A DNA stretch of 64,000 bases from Algoriphagus oliviformis (GCF_017254915.1 NZ_JAFKCT010000005.1:62001-126000), one strand, 5' to 3'. Shown: positions 45,294-54,692, counted from the first letter of the stretch. Notes: generated by a model not told the origin, from the letters alone. Program-made: numbers and translations.

Positions 45294-45488
45294 TCATTCT
45301 CTCCAATACGCTTCGATCATGCATAACACATGCAGGATGAGCCCGGGCAAAATGAACAGAAAGTAGCCCGCCACGACGGCAATCAGCCAAATCAGTCCCT
45401 CAATGCGCCGGCCGCGGCGCATCTGGCCCCAGCCGGGGATCAGAAAACTCAAGAAAGCTGCGGTGCTCGGGTCTACGATGGTGGACAT
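45294..45488 (-). CDS. Small two-segment membrane protein
   Basis: A 64-residue protein with two hydrophobic segments: TAAFLSFLIPGWGQMRRGRR (with a PGWGQ turn) and IEGLIWLIAVVAGYFLFI followed by LPGLILHVLCMIEAYW. The SFLIPGWGQ...G start resembles small TM2-like or DUF5683-like membrane proteins of Bacteroidota, but I cannot assign it firmly. It lies 90 bases downstream of the D-serine dehydratase-like gene in the same direction. Confidence 0.6.
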   Translation of the reverse strand: MSTIVDPSTAAFLSFLIPGWGQMRRGRRIEGLIWLIAVVAGYFLFILPGLILHVLCMIEAYWRE

Positions 45489-45578
45489 AGGTCGTGAATG
45501 GTTTGTTCGATACGAGACTACTTGGATTCGATCTTACTTAGAAAGGATAAAATCCCCTTCGCTACGGACGATCACCAG

Positions 45579-46694
45579 CTACTGCGAAACAGCTCCTTGT
45601 CCCTCGCAGTGGTCGATCTGCTTTCCGTCTAGACTCAGGTATCCGCCCATGCAGTCTGCGGTCATACAAGAGTGTACGGGAAGAACGCCAAGAAGGTCGC
45701 CGACCTGCACCTTGGCCAGCAGAGAATCCGAGGCTTTGATGATGCCATGCTCTTGGGAAACGCTCTTCAGGTAGGAGCGGTCGGCAGGGATGGTCCAGCC
45801 GGTTTCGTTCAGGAAAACCACCTCCCCAAAGTTCTTGTTGCCTTCGCCGTCGACCAGCACGTCTTTGGCAAAGTGGACACCGCCCCCGTGGACGAGGATT
45901 TCCTTTCGCTCCCGGCTAATGTCCACCACCGGCACGGCGAGACACACGGAGATGTCCTCTTTTGCGCAGCTGCCCAGCTCGGCCTGCATCAGGTCAAAGA
46001 AGACGAAATTGCCCGGGCCAATCTCGTCCACATCGCCGAAGTCCTCGGTCACAGCGCAGCCCGGCGTGTCGCCTACACGGGTCACCAAGTCGGGAAATTC
46101 GCTCTGGTATTTCGTTTTGAGCATGTGGAGGGCCTGTCGGCTTTGTTCGTAGATCCCAGCTTTGTCGGGCGTATAGTATGTATGGCCCGGATGGAGGTAA
46201 AAGCCTCTGAAATGCAGCTTGTCCGATTGGGCGGCGATGCGCAGGATTTCCTCGATGGTGCCAAAGTCGGAGACGTGCACGCCCGTCCGGCCATAGCCCG
46301 CGTCGATTTCGATGAAGAAACCTACGGGATTGCTGAGGCCGTCCACGAGCTTTTGGGCAGTCTCCGGATTGACTATCTGGACGGAAAGGGACTGGGACGC
46401 CGCCAGACGGTCCAGCTTTGGGATCTCCAATGGGTTGAAGGGAAAGGCGATGTGAACCCTGTCCCAGCCTTGACCGCAGAGGTATTCGGCCATCTTGATC
46501 GAGGAGGCGGTCACTTCCCGGATTCCATATTCCTTTGCCCAATTTCCTATTTCGTGGGACTGGGCGGTTTTCCAGTGGGGCACGAGTTTTTTTCCGTGGC
46601 GCTGGGCCTTGTCGGCCATGCGCTTGATGTTGGCTCGGGTGAGGGGTTCGCTGATCAGGAGAGTGGGGGAAGTGATTTGGTCAAGATAGGACAT
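45579..46694 (-). CDS. D-serine dehydratase / D-threonine aldolase-like PLP enzyme
   Basis: A 371-residue protein with an alanine-racemase-type N-terminal barrel. The PLP lysine is in LVPHWKTAQS, and IDAGYGRTGV, FYLHPGHTYY and RVGDTPGCAV are barrel motifs. The C-terminal D-serine-dehydratase-like domain ends with VLPVHSCMTAD, whose His-x-Cys matches the zinc ligands of eukaryotic-type D-serine dehydratase. It would break down a D-hydroxy amino acid; D-serine or D-threonine cannot be distinguished by sequence. No regulator or transporter is adjacent. Confidence 0.85.
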   Translation of the reverse strand: MSYLDQITSPTLLISEPLTRANIKRMADKAQRHGKKLVPHWKTAQSHEIGNWAKEYGIREVTASSIKMAEYLCGQGWDRVHIAFPFNPLEIPKLDRLAASQSLSVQIVNPETAQKLVDGLSNPVGFFIEIDAGYGRTGVHVSDFGTIEEILRIAAQSDKLHFRGFYLHPGHTYYTPDKAGIYEQSRQALHMLKTKYQSEFPDLVTRVGDTPGCAVTEDFGDVDEIGPGNFVFFDLMQAELGSCAKEDISVCLAVPVVDISRERKEILVHGGGVHFAKDVLVDGEGNKNFGEVVFLNETGWTIPADRSYLKSVSQEHGIIKASDSLLAKVQVGDLLGVLPVHSCMTADCMGGYLSLDGKQIDHCEGQGAVSQ

Positions 46695-46916
46695 GTCGTG
46701 TCTTTGGTTTTTTTACTAAAAGTAAAAAGTAAGCATCAAGTAGCAAGACGGAAGAGGCCAAGACTCGTGGGAGCCATGCTGCTTGCTTTCAAAAAAGCTG
46801 ATATCCGATCGGAGGCGCGGGCATCCGGAAAAAAACAAATTCGTCAAGGCGTAGTCTGGATTTTTTGCAACTTTCCAAAATCCCGGAATAGATGTGCGTA
46901 AGCCCGCCTTTTCTGC

Positions 46917-46924
46917 TAATTTTG
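46917..46924 (+). promoter_or_regulatory. Candidate -7 box upstream of alaS
   Basis: TAATTTTG fits TAnnTTTG and lies 70 bases before the alaS ATG at 46994. No clear -33 element is present. Confidence 0.35.
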
Positions 46925-46993
46925 TCACCCTATAAAAAGCGCCTCTTTAGGCCAAGAAACAAGAATAATTCATTTCTGCACCCCAGACCTTCC

Positions 46994-49618
46994 ATGGAAG
47001 CCAAGAAAATCCGGAGTACCTTCATCGAGTTTTTCCAATCCAAACAGCACCAGTTCGTTCCTTCATCCCCCATCGTGGTCAAAAATGACCCCACGCTGAT
47101 GTTTACCAATGCGGGGATGAACCAGTTCAAAGACGCTTTTCTCGGCAACGAGATAGCCAAATACCCCAGAGTCGCCAACTCCCAAAAATGCCTTCGCGTG
47201 AGCGGCAAGCACAATGACCTCGAAGAGGTCGGCGTGGACACCTATCACCACACCATGTTTGAGATGCTGGGCAACTGGTCCTTTGGCGACTACTTCAAGA
47301 AGGAAGCCATCGCCTGGGCTTGGGAGCTGCTGACCGAGGTGTACCAGCTGCCGAAAGACCGGCTTTACGCCTCTGTGTTCAGAGGGGACCAAGGGGACAA
47401 GCTGGCCATGGACCAGGAAGCCTATGACCTTTGGAAAAGCATTGTGCCCGAAGACCGGATCATCATGGGTTCCAAAAAGGACAACTTCTGGGAAATGGGC
47501 GACACCGGACCCTGCGGTCCCTGCTCCGAGATCCACATCGACCTCCGTCCTGAGGCCGAAAGAGCCCAGATCCCTGGTCGCGACCTGGTCAACAACGACC
47601 ATCCGCAGGTGATCGAGATCTGGAATCTCGTCTTCATGCAGTTTAACCGCCTGGCAGACGGCAGCCTGAAAGAGCTTCCTGCCAAGCACGTGGATACCGG
47701 GATGGGCTTTGAGCGTCTGGTCCGGGCGATACAGCACAAGTCCTCCAACTACGATACAGACCTGTTCAAGCCCTTTTTGGATGCCATAGCAGCCAAATCC
47801 GGCAAGAGTTATGGTCAGGACGAGCAGACGGATATCGCTTTCCGCGTGATCGTCGACCACATCCGTGCGATTGCTTTTACCATCGCTGACGGACAGATCC
47901 CGTCCAACAACAAGGCTGGATATGTCATCCGCCGAATTCTCAGAAGGGCCGTTCGCTACGGATACACCTTCCTCGGCTTGCAGCAGCCTTTCCTGTTTGA
48001 ACTCGCTCCGCTGATCGCGGAATATTTCGGGGACATCTTCCCGGAGGTGCGGCAGCAGCAGGAGTTTATCGCCAAGGTGATCCAAGAGGAGGAGGCATCG
48101 TTCCTCAGGACTCTGGACAACGGCCTGAAAATGCTCGACTCGATCAAAACCGAGTTGACCGCGAATGGCGAGAAGGTGATCCCTGGAAAGACCGCTTTTG
48201 AACTGTACGATACCTTCGGCTTTCCGCTGGATTTGACTTCCCTGATCTCCAGGGAGAATGGCTTCTCCGTCGACGAGGCTGGTTTTGCCGCGGAGATGGA
48301 AAAGCAGAAGACCCGCTCCAGGGCGGTGTCCGAGCAGGAGACCGGCGACTGGGTACAGGTGGGCGAAGATGCTGGGGTGGAGTTTATCGGCTACGACTTT
48401 ACCGAGGCCTATTCCCATATCATCAAGTACCGGACCATCACCGACAAGAAGGGCGACAAGTACCAGCTGGTCTTGGACAAGACACCTTTCTACGCCGAAA
48501 GCGGCGGGCAGGTAGGGGATACCGGTTGGCTGATCTCCGACGCCGAAAAAATCCGAGTAGTCGATACCAAGAAGGAGAATGACCTGATCGTTCATTTTGT
48601 GGAAAAACTGCCAACGAAACCCGAGGCAAGGTTTTCAGCAGAGGTGGACCAGGAAAAGCGGGTGCTTACCATGAACAACCATACCGCGACGCACCTGCTC
48701 CAGTCGGCCTTGAAAGCCGTGCTCGGAGACCATATCCAGCAGCGGGGCTCTCTGGTCAACGAGAACTTGCTCCGCTTCGACTTTTCCCACTTCGGGAAAA
48801 TGACGGAAGAAGAAATCGCGCAGGTAGAGGACATCGTCAACGCCAAGGTGCGCGAAAACATCCCGCTTTCGGAGCAGAGAAACGTGCCGATAGAGGAGGC
48901 CAAAAGCATGGGCGCAACAGCCTTGTTTGGAGAGAAATACGGGGATTTTGTTCGGGTGATCACCTTTGACAAAAACTTCTCCGTCGAACTTTGCGGCGGA
49001 ACGCACGTACCTTCTACAGGCCAAATCGGACTGTTCAAGATCACCTCCGAGGGATCGATCTCCTCTGGCGTGCGCCGAATCGAGGCGATCACTTCCAAGG
49101 CGGCAGATGCGTACCTGCGGGGCCAGGAGGCACTGGTAAAGGAAATCTTGGACTTGCTCAAGAATCCCAAGGACGCCAAGAAGGCCATCGAAAGCCTCCT
49201 CCAAGAGCGCAATGACCTGAGAAAAGAAGTCGAGTCCCTGCACTTGGAGAAGGCCTCCGGGCTGAAGAATGAGCTGCAGAAGCAGTTTGTCGCCAAGGAA
49301 GGTGCAAACGTGCTGGTGGCCCAAGTGGAGCTTCCCAATGCGGACTCGTTGAAAAAACTGGCCTACGAATTGAAGAACGAAACAGCGGATGCCCTGGTGG
49401 TATTGGCTGCCAAAATAGAAGATAAGCCGCAGATAGCCGTGATCTTGGATGAAACCCTGATCCAAGGAAAAGGCTTGAATGCCGGCCAGATCGTGCGCGA
49501 GCTGGCCAAGCAGATCCAAGGCGGTGGAGGAGGACAGCCTTTCTTTGCCACAGCGGGTGGAAAAGACCTCGCCGGTCTGGAGAAAGTGGTGGCCAAGGCC
49601 AAGGAAATGTTTTTATAA
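46994..49618 (+). CDS. alaS: Alanine--tRNA ligase
   Basis: The ATG at 46994 begins MEAKKIRSTFIEFFQSKQH, the standard AlaS start, and gives 874 residues, the normal length; the frame is open upstream to 46892. Class II synthetase motifs (NAGMNQFKDAFLG, GDTGPCGPCSEI, FMQFNR, DTGMGFERL), the editing domain zinc motif (NHTATHLLQSAL...CGGTHV) and the C-terminal glycine-rich domain (GGGGGQPFFA) are intact. It charges tRNA-Ala and is followed by gatB 18 bases later. Confidence 0.97.
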   Translation: MEAKKIRSTFIEFFQSKQHQFVPSSPIVVKNDPTLMFTNAGMNQFKDAFLGNEIAKYPRVANSQKCLRVSGKHNDLEEVGVDTYHHTMFEMLGNWSFGDYFKKEAIAWAWELLTEVYQLPKDRLYASVFRGDQGDKLAMDQEAYDLWKSIVPEDRIIMGSKKDNFWEMGDTGPCGPCSEIHIDLRPEAERAQIPGRDLVNNDHPQVIEIWNLVFMQFNRLADGSLKELPAKHVDTGMGFERLVRAIQHKSSNYDTDLFKPFLDAIAAKSGKSYGQDEQTDIAFRVIVDHIRAIAFTIADGQIPSNNKAGYVIRRILRRAVRYGYTFLGLQQPFLFELAPLIAEYFGDIFPEVRQQQEFIAKVIQEEEASFLRTLDNGLKMLDSIKTELTANGEKVIPGKTAFELYDTFGFPLDLTSLISRENGFSVDEAGFAAEMEKQKTRSRAVSEQETGDWVQVGEDAGVEFIGYDFTEAYSHIIKYRTITDKKGDKYQLVLDKTPFYAESGGQVGDTGWLISDAEKIRVVDTKKENDLIVHFVEKLPTKPEARFSAEVDQEKRVLTMNNHTATHLLQSALKAVLGDHIQQRGSLVNENLLRFDFSHFGKMTEEEIAQVEDIVNAKVRENIPLSEQRNVPIEEAKSMGATALFGEKYGDFVRVITFDKNFSVELCGGTHVPSTGQIGLFKITSEGSISSGVRRIEAITSKAADAYLRGQEALVKEILDLLKNPKDAKKAIESLLQERNDLRKEVESLHLEKASGLKNELQKQFVAKEGANVLVAQVELPNADSLKKLAYELKNETADALVVLAAKIEDKPQIAVILDETLIQGKGLNAGQIVRELAKQIQGGGGGQPFFATAGGKDLAGLEKVVAKAKEMFL

Positions 49619-49636
49619 TCGCTGAAAAACAAGGAA

Positions 49637-51097
49637 ATGTTGAGCGAAGAACTCAAGGAGAAATATCAGTTGGTAGTAGGGCTGGAAGTACATGCCCAGC
49701 TGCTGACTGAGAGTAAGATGTTTGCCGCGGATGCCAATCAGTACGGGCAGTCGCCCAATACGCTGATCTCCGCGATCACGCTGGGACATCCCGGCACCCT
49801 GCCCAAAGTGAACAAAAAGGCGGTGGAGTATGCCGTGCGAATGGGCCTGGCCTGTGACTCCGAGATCACGAGGTACAATATTTTCTCCCGAAAAAACTAC
49901 TTCTACCCCGACCTGCCCAAGGGATATCAGATCACCCAGGACAAGGGGCCGATCTGCGTCGGCGGTACGGTGCCGGTCAAGCTCTCCGACGGTAGCGAGC
50001 GGGTCATCCGACTCAACCGCGTCCACATGGAAGAGGATGCCGGCAAATCCATCCATCTAGCTGGTGAGCCGGATACGCTGGTCGATTTCAACCGGGCCGG
50101 GACTCCGCTGGTGGAGATCGTGACCGAGCCGGATATCCGCAGCTCGGAGGAGGCCTATGTCTTCCTGAGCGAGATCAAAAAGCTCGTCAAATACCTCGAC
50201 ATCTGCGACGGCAACATGGAGGAGGGCTCCCTGCGCTGCGATGCCAACGTCTCCGTAATGCTGAAGGGCGCCAAGGAATATGGCAAAAAGGTGGAAGTGA
50301 AAAACATGAACTCCTTCCGAAACGTGGCCAAAGCCATAGACCACGAGCACGAGCGGATCATAGGTTTGCTTGAAGCTGGACAGGAAATCATCTCTGAGAC
50401 CAGGACATTCGATGCGGACAGCTGCACGACAGCCAGCATGCGCACCAAAGAGGACCTAAACGACTACCGCTACTTTCCCGAGCCGGATCTCAGCCCAGTG
50501 GTCATCTCCGAGGAGTGGCTTCAGTCAGTGAAAGCTTCCATGCCGGCTTTGCCGCGTGAGCTTTTCGCCAAGTTTGTGGAGAAATACGGTCTGCCGGAGT
50601 ACGATGCGGCGTTCCTCACAGAATCAAAGGAGATCGCGCTGTGGTTTGACGCGCTTTGCTCCAAAACCCAAAACTACAAGGCCGCGTCCAACTGGATGAT
50701 GGGGCCCGTGAAATCACACCTGAATGAGTCTGGCCTGGATATCGCAGAGTATCCCGTGAAGCCGGAAGCTTTGGCGGACTTGATCGCCTTGGTGGATGGG
50801 GGCAAAGTGGCCTTTTCCACCGCTTCCAAAAGCATCTATCCCGAGCTGGCCAATGCCAAGGGGGAAAGTGCGCTGGAAATTGCCCAGCGGCTCAACCTCA
50901 TCCAGGAGAGCGACGAGGACTCCCTGAAGCCTATCGTCCAGAGCGTCTTGGATGAAAACGCCAAGAAAGTGGCGGAGTACCGCTCTGGCAAAAAAGGCCT
51001 GATGGGCATGTTTATGGGAGAGGTGATGAAAAAATCCAAGGGTAAGGCAGACCCGAAGGTCGCTACCCGAATATTGACAGAATTGCTTGAAAACTAA
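49637..51097 (+). CDS. gatB: Aspartyl/glutamyl-tRNA amidotransferase subunit B
   Basis: A 486-residue protein with the GatB start (YQLVVGLEVHAQLLTESKMF), KNYFYPDLPKGYQITQ, RVHMEEDAGKSIH, VDFNRAGTPLVEIVTEPD and the C-terminal YqeY-like domain (ANWMMGP-like ASNWMMGPVKSHL to the end). It is part of GatCAB, which converts misacylated Glu-tRNA-Gln (or Asp-tRNA-Asn) to the amide. gatA and gatC are not in the window. It lies in an operon between alaS and the TlpA-like gene. Confidence 0.97.
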   Translation: MLSEELKEKYQLVVGLEVHAQLLTESKMFAADANQYGQSPNTLISAITLGHPGTLPKVNKKAVEYAVRMGLACDSEITRYNIFSRKNYFYPDLPKGYQITQDKGPICVGGTVPVKLSDGSERVIRLNRVHMEEDAGKSIHLAGEPDTLVDFNRAGTPLVEIVTEPDIRSSEEAYVFLSEIKKLVKYLDICDGNMEEGSLRCDANVSVMLKGAKEYGKKVEVKNMNSFRNVAKAIDHEHERIIGLLEAGQEIISETRTFDADSCTTASMRTKEDLNDYRYFPEPDLSPVVISEEWLQSVKASMPALPRELFAKFVEKYGLPEYDAAFLTESKEIALWFDALCSKTQNYKAASNWMMGPVKSHLNESGLDIAEYPVKPEALADLIALVDGGKVAFSTASKSIYPELANAKGESALEIAQRLNLIQESDEDSLKPIVQSVLDENAKKVAEYRSGKKGLMGMFMGEVMKKSKGKADPKVATRILTELLEN

Positions 51098-51101
51098 ACT
51101 T

Positions 51102-52214
51102 ATGAAATACGCAATGGTGGGAGTTTGGCTAGTTGCTGTGATGGCGTTGTTCTCCTGTGGGGGAAATGAGTCCGGTGCCGACGGAATGGTAAAAGTGACC
51201 GGAAAGATCGAAAATGCCCCAGAGGGCGTGGTGGTTTTGTCCCAGTTTACCGACAATCGGCCCAAGGTGCTCGATACCCTGGAGCTGGGCAAAGACGGGG
51301 AATTCAGCTACGAGCTGACCGTGGACGCGCCGACTTTCTATGAACTGAACATACACGGGCAAAAGATGGTCCGCCTGGCCCTCTTCAAGGAAGACGTGGA
51401 CGTGAAGTACAATTTTTCCAATCCGGAGAGCCTCGCGATAGAAGGGTCCAAGGATACCAAAGAACTCATGAAGGTGGAAGAGCTGATGCTGGCCTATCAG
51501 GGGGAAGTAAACAAGCTCAACGAGGCCTACTACGAGGCCATGAGCAAAAACGACTCGGAGACGATCAAAAATATCCAGGCCCAGGCCATGGAACTGGAGG
51601 AGCAGCAGGCCGAGCGCGTGAAGGAGTCGATCACCAGTATGGGCGATTCTTTTGCCTCGATGGCGGCGATTGGATTGCTCAATCCCAAGACCGACTTCCA
51701 ATTTATCGACGAGCTGGTCTCCAAGCTGAACGAGAACTACCCAGGTACCACTTCTATTCTTCAGTTGAAGCAGCAGCTGGATGAGATGAGGGCACTGTCC
51801 GTGGGGCAGCCAGCTCCGGAGATAGAGCTTCCTAACCCCGAAGGAAATTCCGTGAAGCTCTCAGACCTTCGCGGAAAGTATGTCCTGATCGACTTCTGGG
51901 CGGCTTGGTGCAAGCCCTGCCGTCAGGAAAACCCCAATGTGGTAAGGCTATACAACCAGTACAAGGACAAAGGCTTTGAGGTCTTTGGCGTTTCCCTGGA
52001 TCGTACCCGTGAAGACTGGGTGAAGGCAATCGCTGACGATGGCCTGACCTGGACACAGGTGTCTGACCTGAAGTACTTTAATTCCTCCGCTGCTGAGCTG
52101 TATCAGATCGATGCGATTCCGGCTACTTACATGATAGATCCCGATGGGAATATCATCGCAAAAGACCTCAGAGGGCCTAGCCTCGAAAACAAACTGGCAG
52201 AGCTTTTTGACTGA
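51102..52214 (+). CDS. TlpA-like thioredoxin lipoprotein with DUF4369 domain
   Basis: The ATG at 51102 gives 370 residues; the TTG at 51087, inside gatB, is unlikely. The signal ends in VAVMALFSC, a lipoprotein cleavage site. A DUF4369 beta domain (VKVTGKIENAPEGVVVLSQF...YELNIHGQKMVRLALFKEDVDV) precedes a helical linker and a C-terminal thioredoxin domain with active site FWAAWCKPCRQENP. It is a periplasm-facing thiol-disulfide reductase typical of Bacteroidota. It follows gatB by 4 bases and ends at a strong terminator. Confidence 0.92.
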   Translation: MKYAMVGVWLVAVMALFSCGGNESGADGMVKVTGKIENAPEGVVVLSQFTDNRPKVLDTLELGKDGEFSYELTVDAPTFYELNIHGQKMVRLALFKEDVDVKYNFSNPESLAIEGSKDTKELMKVEELMLAYQGEVNKLNEAYYEAMSKNDSETIKNIQAQAMELEEQQAERVKESITSMGDSFASMAAIGLLNPKTDFQFIDELVSKLNENYPGTTSILQLKQQLDEMRALSVGQPAPEIELPNPEGNSVKLSDLRGKYVLIDFWAAWCKPCRQENPNVVRLYNQYKDKGFEVFGVSLDRTREDWVKAIADDGLTWTQVSDLKYFNSSAAELYQIDAIPATYMIDPDGNIIAKDLRGPSLENKLAELFD

Positions 52215-52230
52215 TCTCAAAGAGTGCCAT

Positions 52231-52270
52231 AAAAAAGCCCCCGGCCTGCGAAGGTCGGGGGCTTTTTTAT
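52231..52270 (+). terminator. Intrinsic terminator of the alaS-gatB-tlpA unit
   Basis: Stem AAAAAAGCCCCCGgCC, loop TGCGAA, GGtCGGGGGCTTTTTT; 16 bases after the stop. Confidence 0.93.
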
Positions 52271-52552
52271 GAGCAGTTGGGATTTAAAACAAAAAGGAAG
52301 GAGGAAAAAATTACCAAACAGTCCTTCCTTTAAAAATCGAGTCTCTTAAAAAGGAATAGCAAAAGTTGTTTATCACCCGAGACAAATCTAATGAAAACAT
52401 TTAAAAGAAAAACAACCCTAAAATTATTCTTTTTTAAAGTAGTATTAATATTCTGATAAAAACAGTGAATATTTCAAGTTTATAGTTTGTCCACGCGGTC
52501 TAAACGCGGTTATGGCTTTCTGAAATTTGAATTTTCCAATCCGAAATTTTTT
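52271..52552. other. AT-rich intergenic between two terminators
   Basis: About 280 bases of AT-rich sequence between convergent terminators. No gene or repeat is supported. Confidence 0.6.
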
Positions 52553-52582
52553 CAAAAAAAAACCACCGACGTATCGGTGGTC
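52553..52582 (-). terminator. Intrinsic terminator of proC
   Basis: On the minus strand: ACCACCGA, loop TACG, TCGGTGGT, followed by a T-run; 27 bases past the proC stop. Confidence 0.88.
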
Positions 52583-52608
52583 TCGTTTTTGGCCCATTTG
52601 GCATAATT

Positions 52609-53409
52609 TTATTTGGCTATTTTGTCGTAACTGGCAATTACCCCCCGTACCATGGCTGAGCTAAAACCCTGGTGCTCCATCTCGTTGAGCCCTACGATGG
52701 TGCAGCCTTTTGGGGTGGTTACCTTGTCTATCGCGGCCTCGGGGTGGACGTTTTTTTGGATCATGAGCTCGGCGGCGCCTTTCACGGTCTGGTTGACGAT
52801 TTTGCTGGCGGTGACCGAGTCAAAGCCGATCTGGATTCCCCCTTGGATCATCGCGCGCATGAAGCGCAGTACGTAGGCGATGCCGCAGGCTCCCAGGACC
52901 GTCGCAGCCTCCATCAGATTTTCGTCTATGGAGATGGTAAAGCCGATGGAGTCAAAGAGCTCCTTGACCTGCTCCAGCTGTATGGGATTGGCTTGCTCGT
53001 GGCATACGCAGGTGATGGACTCCTGGATATCCGCAGCGATATTCGGCATGGCGCGAAAGGTCACGGTCTGCGCATCCAGCACCCCGTACATTTCCTTCAG
53101 CGTGATGCCCGTAGCCAGGGAGATGAGTAGTTGCTTTTTGGGATCGAGCACCGGCTTGATCTCCCTCAGGATGTTGGTGACGTTGTACGGCTTTACTCCC
53201 AGCAGTACGAGGTCGGCGTACTGCGCGGCAGAGAGGTTGTCCGAGTGGACATGCACGCCTTTGGCTTCAAACTCCGCGAGGCTTGCGGTATTTCTTTTGG
53301 TCAGGGTCAGGTTTTTTGGGTCAAAATCTTCCCTCATCAGCAGCCCGCTTGCGATGGAGGTACCTAGGTTGCCACAACCTATGATGGCGATTTTCAGATT
53401 GGAAATCAT
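52609..53409 (-). CDS. proC: Pyrroline-5-carboxylate reductase
   Basis: The ATG at 53409 gives MISNLKIAIIGCGNLG and a 266-residue enzyme of normal size; the frame is open to 53454. The dinucleotide-binding GCGNLGTSIASGLL, the ADLVLLGVKPYN segment, RAMPNIAADIQESITCVC and the C-terminal substrate region MIQKNVHPEAAIDKVTTPKGCTIVGLNEMEHQGF are all present. It catalyses the last step of proline synthesis with NAD(P)H. It stands alone with its own terminator. Confidence 0.94.
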   Translation of the reverse strand: MISNLKIAIIGCGNLGTSIASGLLMREDFDPKNLTLTKRNTASLAEFEAKGVHVHSDNLSAAQYADLVLLGVKPYNVTNILREIKPVLDPKKQLLISLATGITLKEMYGVLDAQTVTFRAMPNIAADIQESITCVCHEQANPIQLEQVKELFDSIGFTISIDENLMEAATVLGACGIAYVLRFMRAMIQGGIQIGFDSVTASKIVNQTVKGAAELMIQKNVHPEAAIDKVTTPKGCTIVGLNEMEHQGFSSAMVRGVIASYDKIAK

Positions 53410-53544
53410 GGGGATTCGGATTATTAACAGGTTTGAAGGGCTAAATGTAATCAAAAGGCCGTGCCGATTGCCAGAATTGCGAATGTTCTACCGGCGAACG
53501 CAGAATTCTCAAAAAAGAAGTGTGTGAATATTTGCAAAAATATT

Positions 53545-53571
53545 TTTACAATATGTAAAGAATGCTTTACA
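53545..53571. promoter_or_regulatory. Overlapping inverted repeats, candidate XRE operator
   Basis: Three half-sites alternate: TTTACA (53545-53550), TGTAAA (53554-53559) and TTTACA (53566-53571). They form two overlapping palindromes, TTTACA-ATA-TGTAAA and TGTAAAG-AATG-CTTTACA. They end 22 bases before the first gene of the membrane-protein/XRE operon. Control by the XRE regulator encoded third in the operon is inference. Confidence 0.65.
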
Positions 53572-53593
53572 TTTGGGAAAGAAAACATGACAG

Positions 53594-54016
53594 ATGGAAA
53601 AGAACTCAATTCTCAACGTGCCGCTGCTGTCTCCGGGATGGAAAAAGCTGGCCTTTGTGTTTTTCCCGCTTCCGGTACTGCTGGTAATCGGGATGGCCTT
53701 TGTGAATCCCCAGAGTGACCCAAATGACGCCGCGCAGATGATCTACGGCTTTTGGGCGATAGGATTCGGGATCTTGAACCTCACCCGGGAGAAGGTGGAG
53801 GACGAGATGATTCGGAGCTTTAGGCAGCAGGCCTTTCAGACCGGCTTCTTTTGGTTGATCTGGGGGCTTGCTGCCCTGATGCTGATCAACTACCTCCGGT
53901 ATCAGTCTATCGCATCGGAGATGTTTACCGCCTACCTCGTGCTCTTTTTGCTCAACCTCTACATCTATGGGGCATTCCAGTATCAGAAGTACATGGCATC
54001 CAAAGACGAAAACTAA
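53594..54016 (+). CDS. Integral membrane protein (first gene of XRE operon)
   Basis: A 140-residue protein with four membrane segments: KLAFVFFPLPVLLVIGMAF, AQMIYGFWAIGFGILNL, FFWLIWGLAALMLINYL and TAYLVLFLLNLYIYGAFQ, with a charged cytoplasmic loop TREKVEDEMIRSFRQQAFQ. The REKxEDExIRxxR loop also occurs in the next gene, so the two are distant paralogues. The pattern is of small DUF2178-like proteins that accompany tiny XRE regulators. The function is unknown. Confidence 0.75.
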   Translation: MEKNSILNVPLLSPGWKKLAFVFFPLPVLLVIGMAFVNPQSDPNDAAQMIYGFWAIGFGILNLTREKVEDEMIRSFRQQAFQTGFFWLIWGLAALMLINYLRYQSIASEMFTAYLVLFLLNLYIYGAFQYQKYMASKDEN

Positions 54017-54028
54017 ACCAACTATTCT

Positions 54029-54475
54029 ATGCTTACCAAAATCCTGTTACCACACCGTTACCAGAAGCTGGGCTGGGTCTTGCTTCTGCCGTTTGCGCTG
54101 CTTCTTTTCGCAAACAACTACTTCGACTTCAATCTCGCCTGGCTGGAGTTTGACGTTCGCAAAGGGAACCTTTTCGAAGAATCGAGGGAGAATTTCACCA
54201 ACGAACTGGCCATGATCGGCGTGTTTGTGTCGCTGTTTCTGATTGCTTTCTCCAGAGAAAGGCAGGAGGATGAATACATCCAAAAGCTGCGTTTGGATTC
54301 CCTGCTGCTGGCCTGCTATGCCCATACCTTCATCCTGGTCGTGGGGACGGTGCTGTTTTACGGCTTCGGCTTTCTGGAATTTATGGGCTACAACATGTTT
54401 ACCATCCAGCTGCTCTTCATCGCGAGGTTTAGGTGGGTGCTTCATCGGCAAAAGCAGTCCCTGCTGGCCTTTTGA
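54029..54475 (+). CDS. Integral membrane protein (second gene of XRE operon)
   Basis: A 148-residue protein with about four membrane segments (LGWVLLLPFALLLFANNYF, LAMIGVFVSLFLIAF, LLLACYAHTFILVVGTVLFYGFGF, YNMFTIQLLFIARF). The loop SRERQEDEYIQKLRLDSL is the counterpart of the charged loop in the preceding gene. It starts 12 bases after that gene and ends 10 bases before the XRE regulator. The two proteins probably work as a pair, perhaps as a heteromer; the function is unknown. Confidence 0.75.
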   Translation: MLTKILLPHRYQKLGWVLLLPFALLLFANNYFDFNLAWLEFDVRKGNLFEESRENFTNELAMIGVFVSLFLIAFSRERQEDEYIQKLRLDSLLLACYAHTFILVVGTVLFYGFGFLEFMGYNMFTIQLLFIARFRWVLHRQKQSLLAF

Positions 54476-54485
54476 TCGAAGTGAC

Positions 54486-54692
54486 ATGAAAAACACGATC
54501 AAAGTGGAGCGGGCCAAAAAGGACATGACCCAGCAGGATCTGGCCGAAAAGGTGCAGGTATCGAGGCAGACGATCAACTCGATCGAGGCGGGAAAGTACG
54601 TGCCCTCTACGGTGCTAGCCCTCAAGATTGCCCGGACGTTTGGCGTGGCGCTGGAGGATATATTCGAGCTGGAGGCAGTAGACTGGGCGTAG
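54486..54692 (+). CDS. Small XRE family transcriptional regulator
   Basis: A 68-residue protein that is almost entirely one helix-turn-helix: VERAKKDMTQQDLAEKVQVSRQTINSIEAGKYVPSTVLALKIARTFGVALEDIFELE. It matches the YozG/YgzD type of minimal XRE regulators, which commonly form the last gene of operons with small membrane proteins. The likely binding site is the TTTACA/TGTAAA repeat before the operon, which would give negative autoregulation. Confidence 0.9.
   Translation: MKNTIKVERAKKDMTQQDLAEKVQVSRQTINSIEAGKYVPSTVLALKIARTFGVALEDIFELEAVDWA

Noticed and set aside
47063..48595. 510-codon leftward frame inside alaS
   Set aside because: Shadow frame of the GC-rich alaS coding sequence; no domain, no start context.
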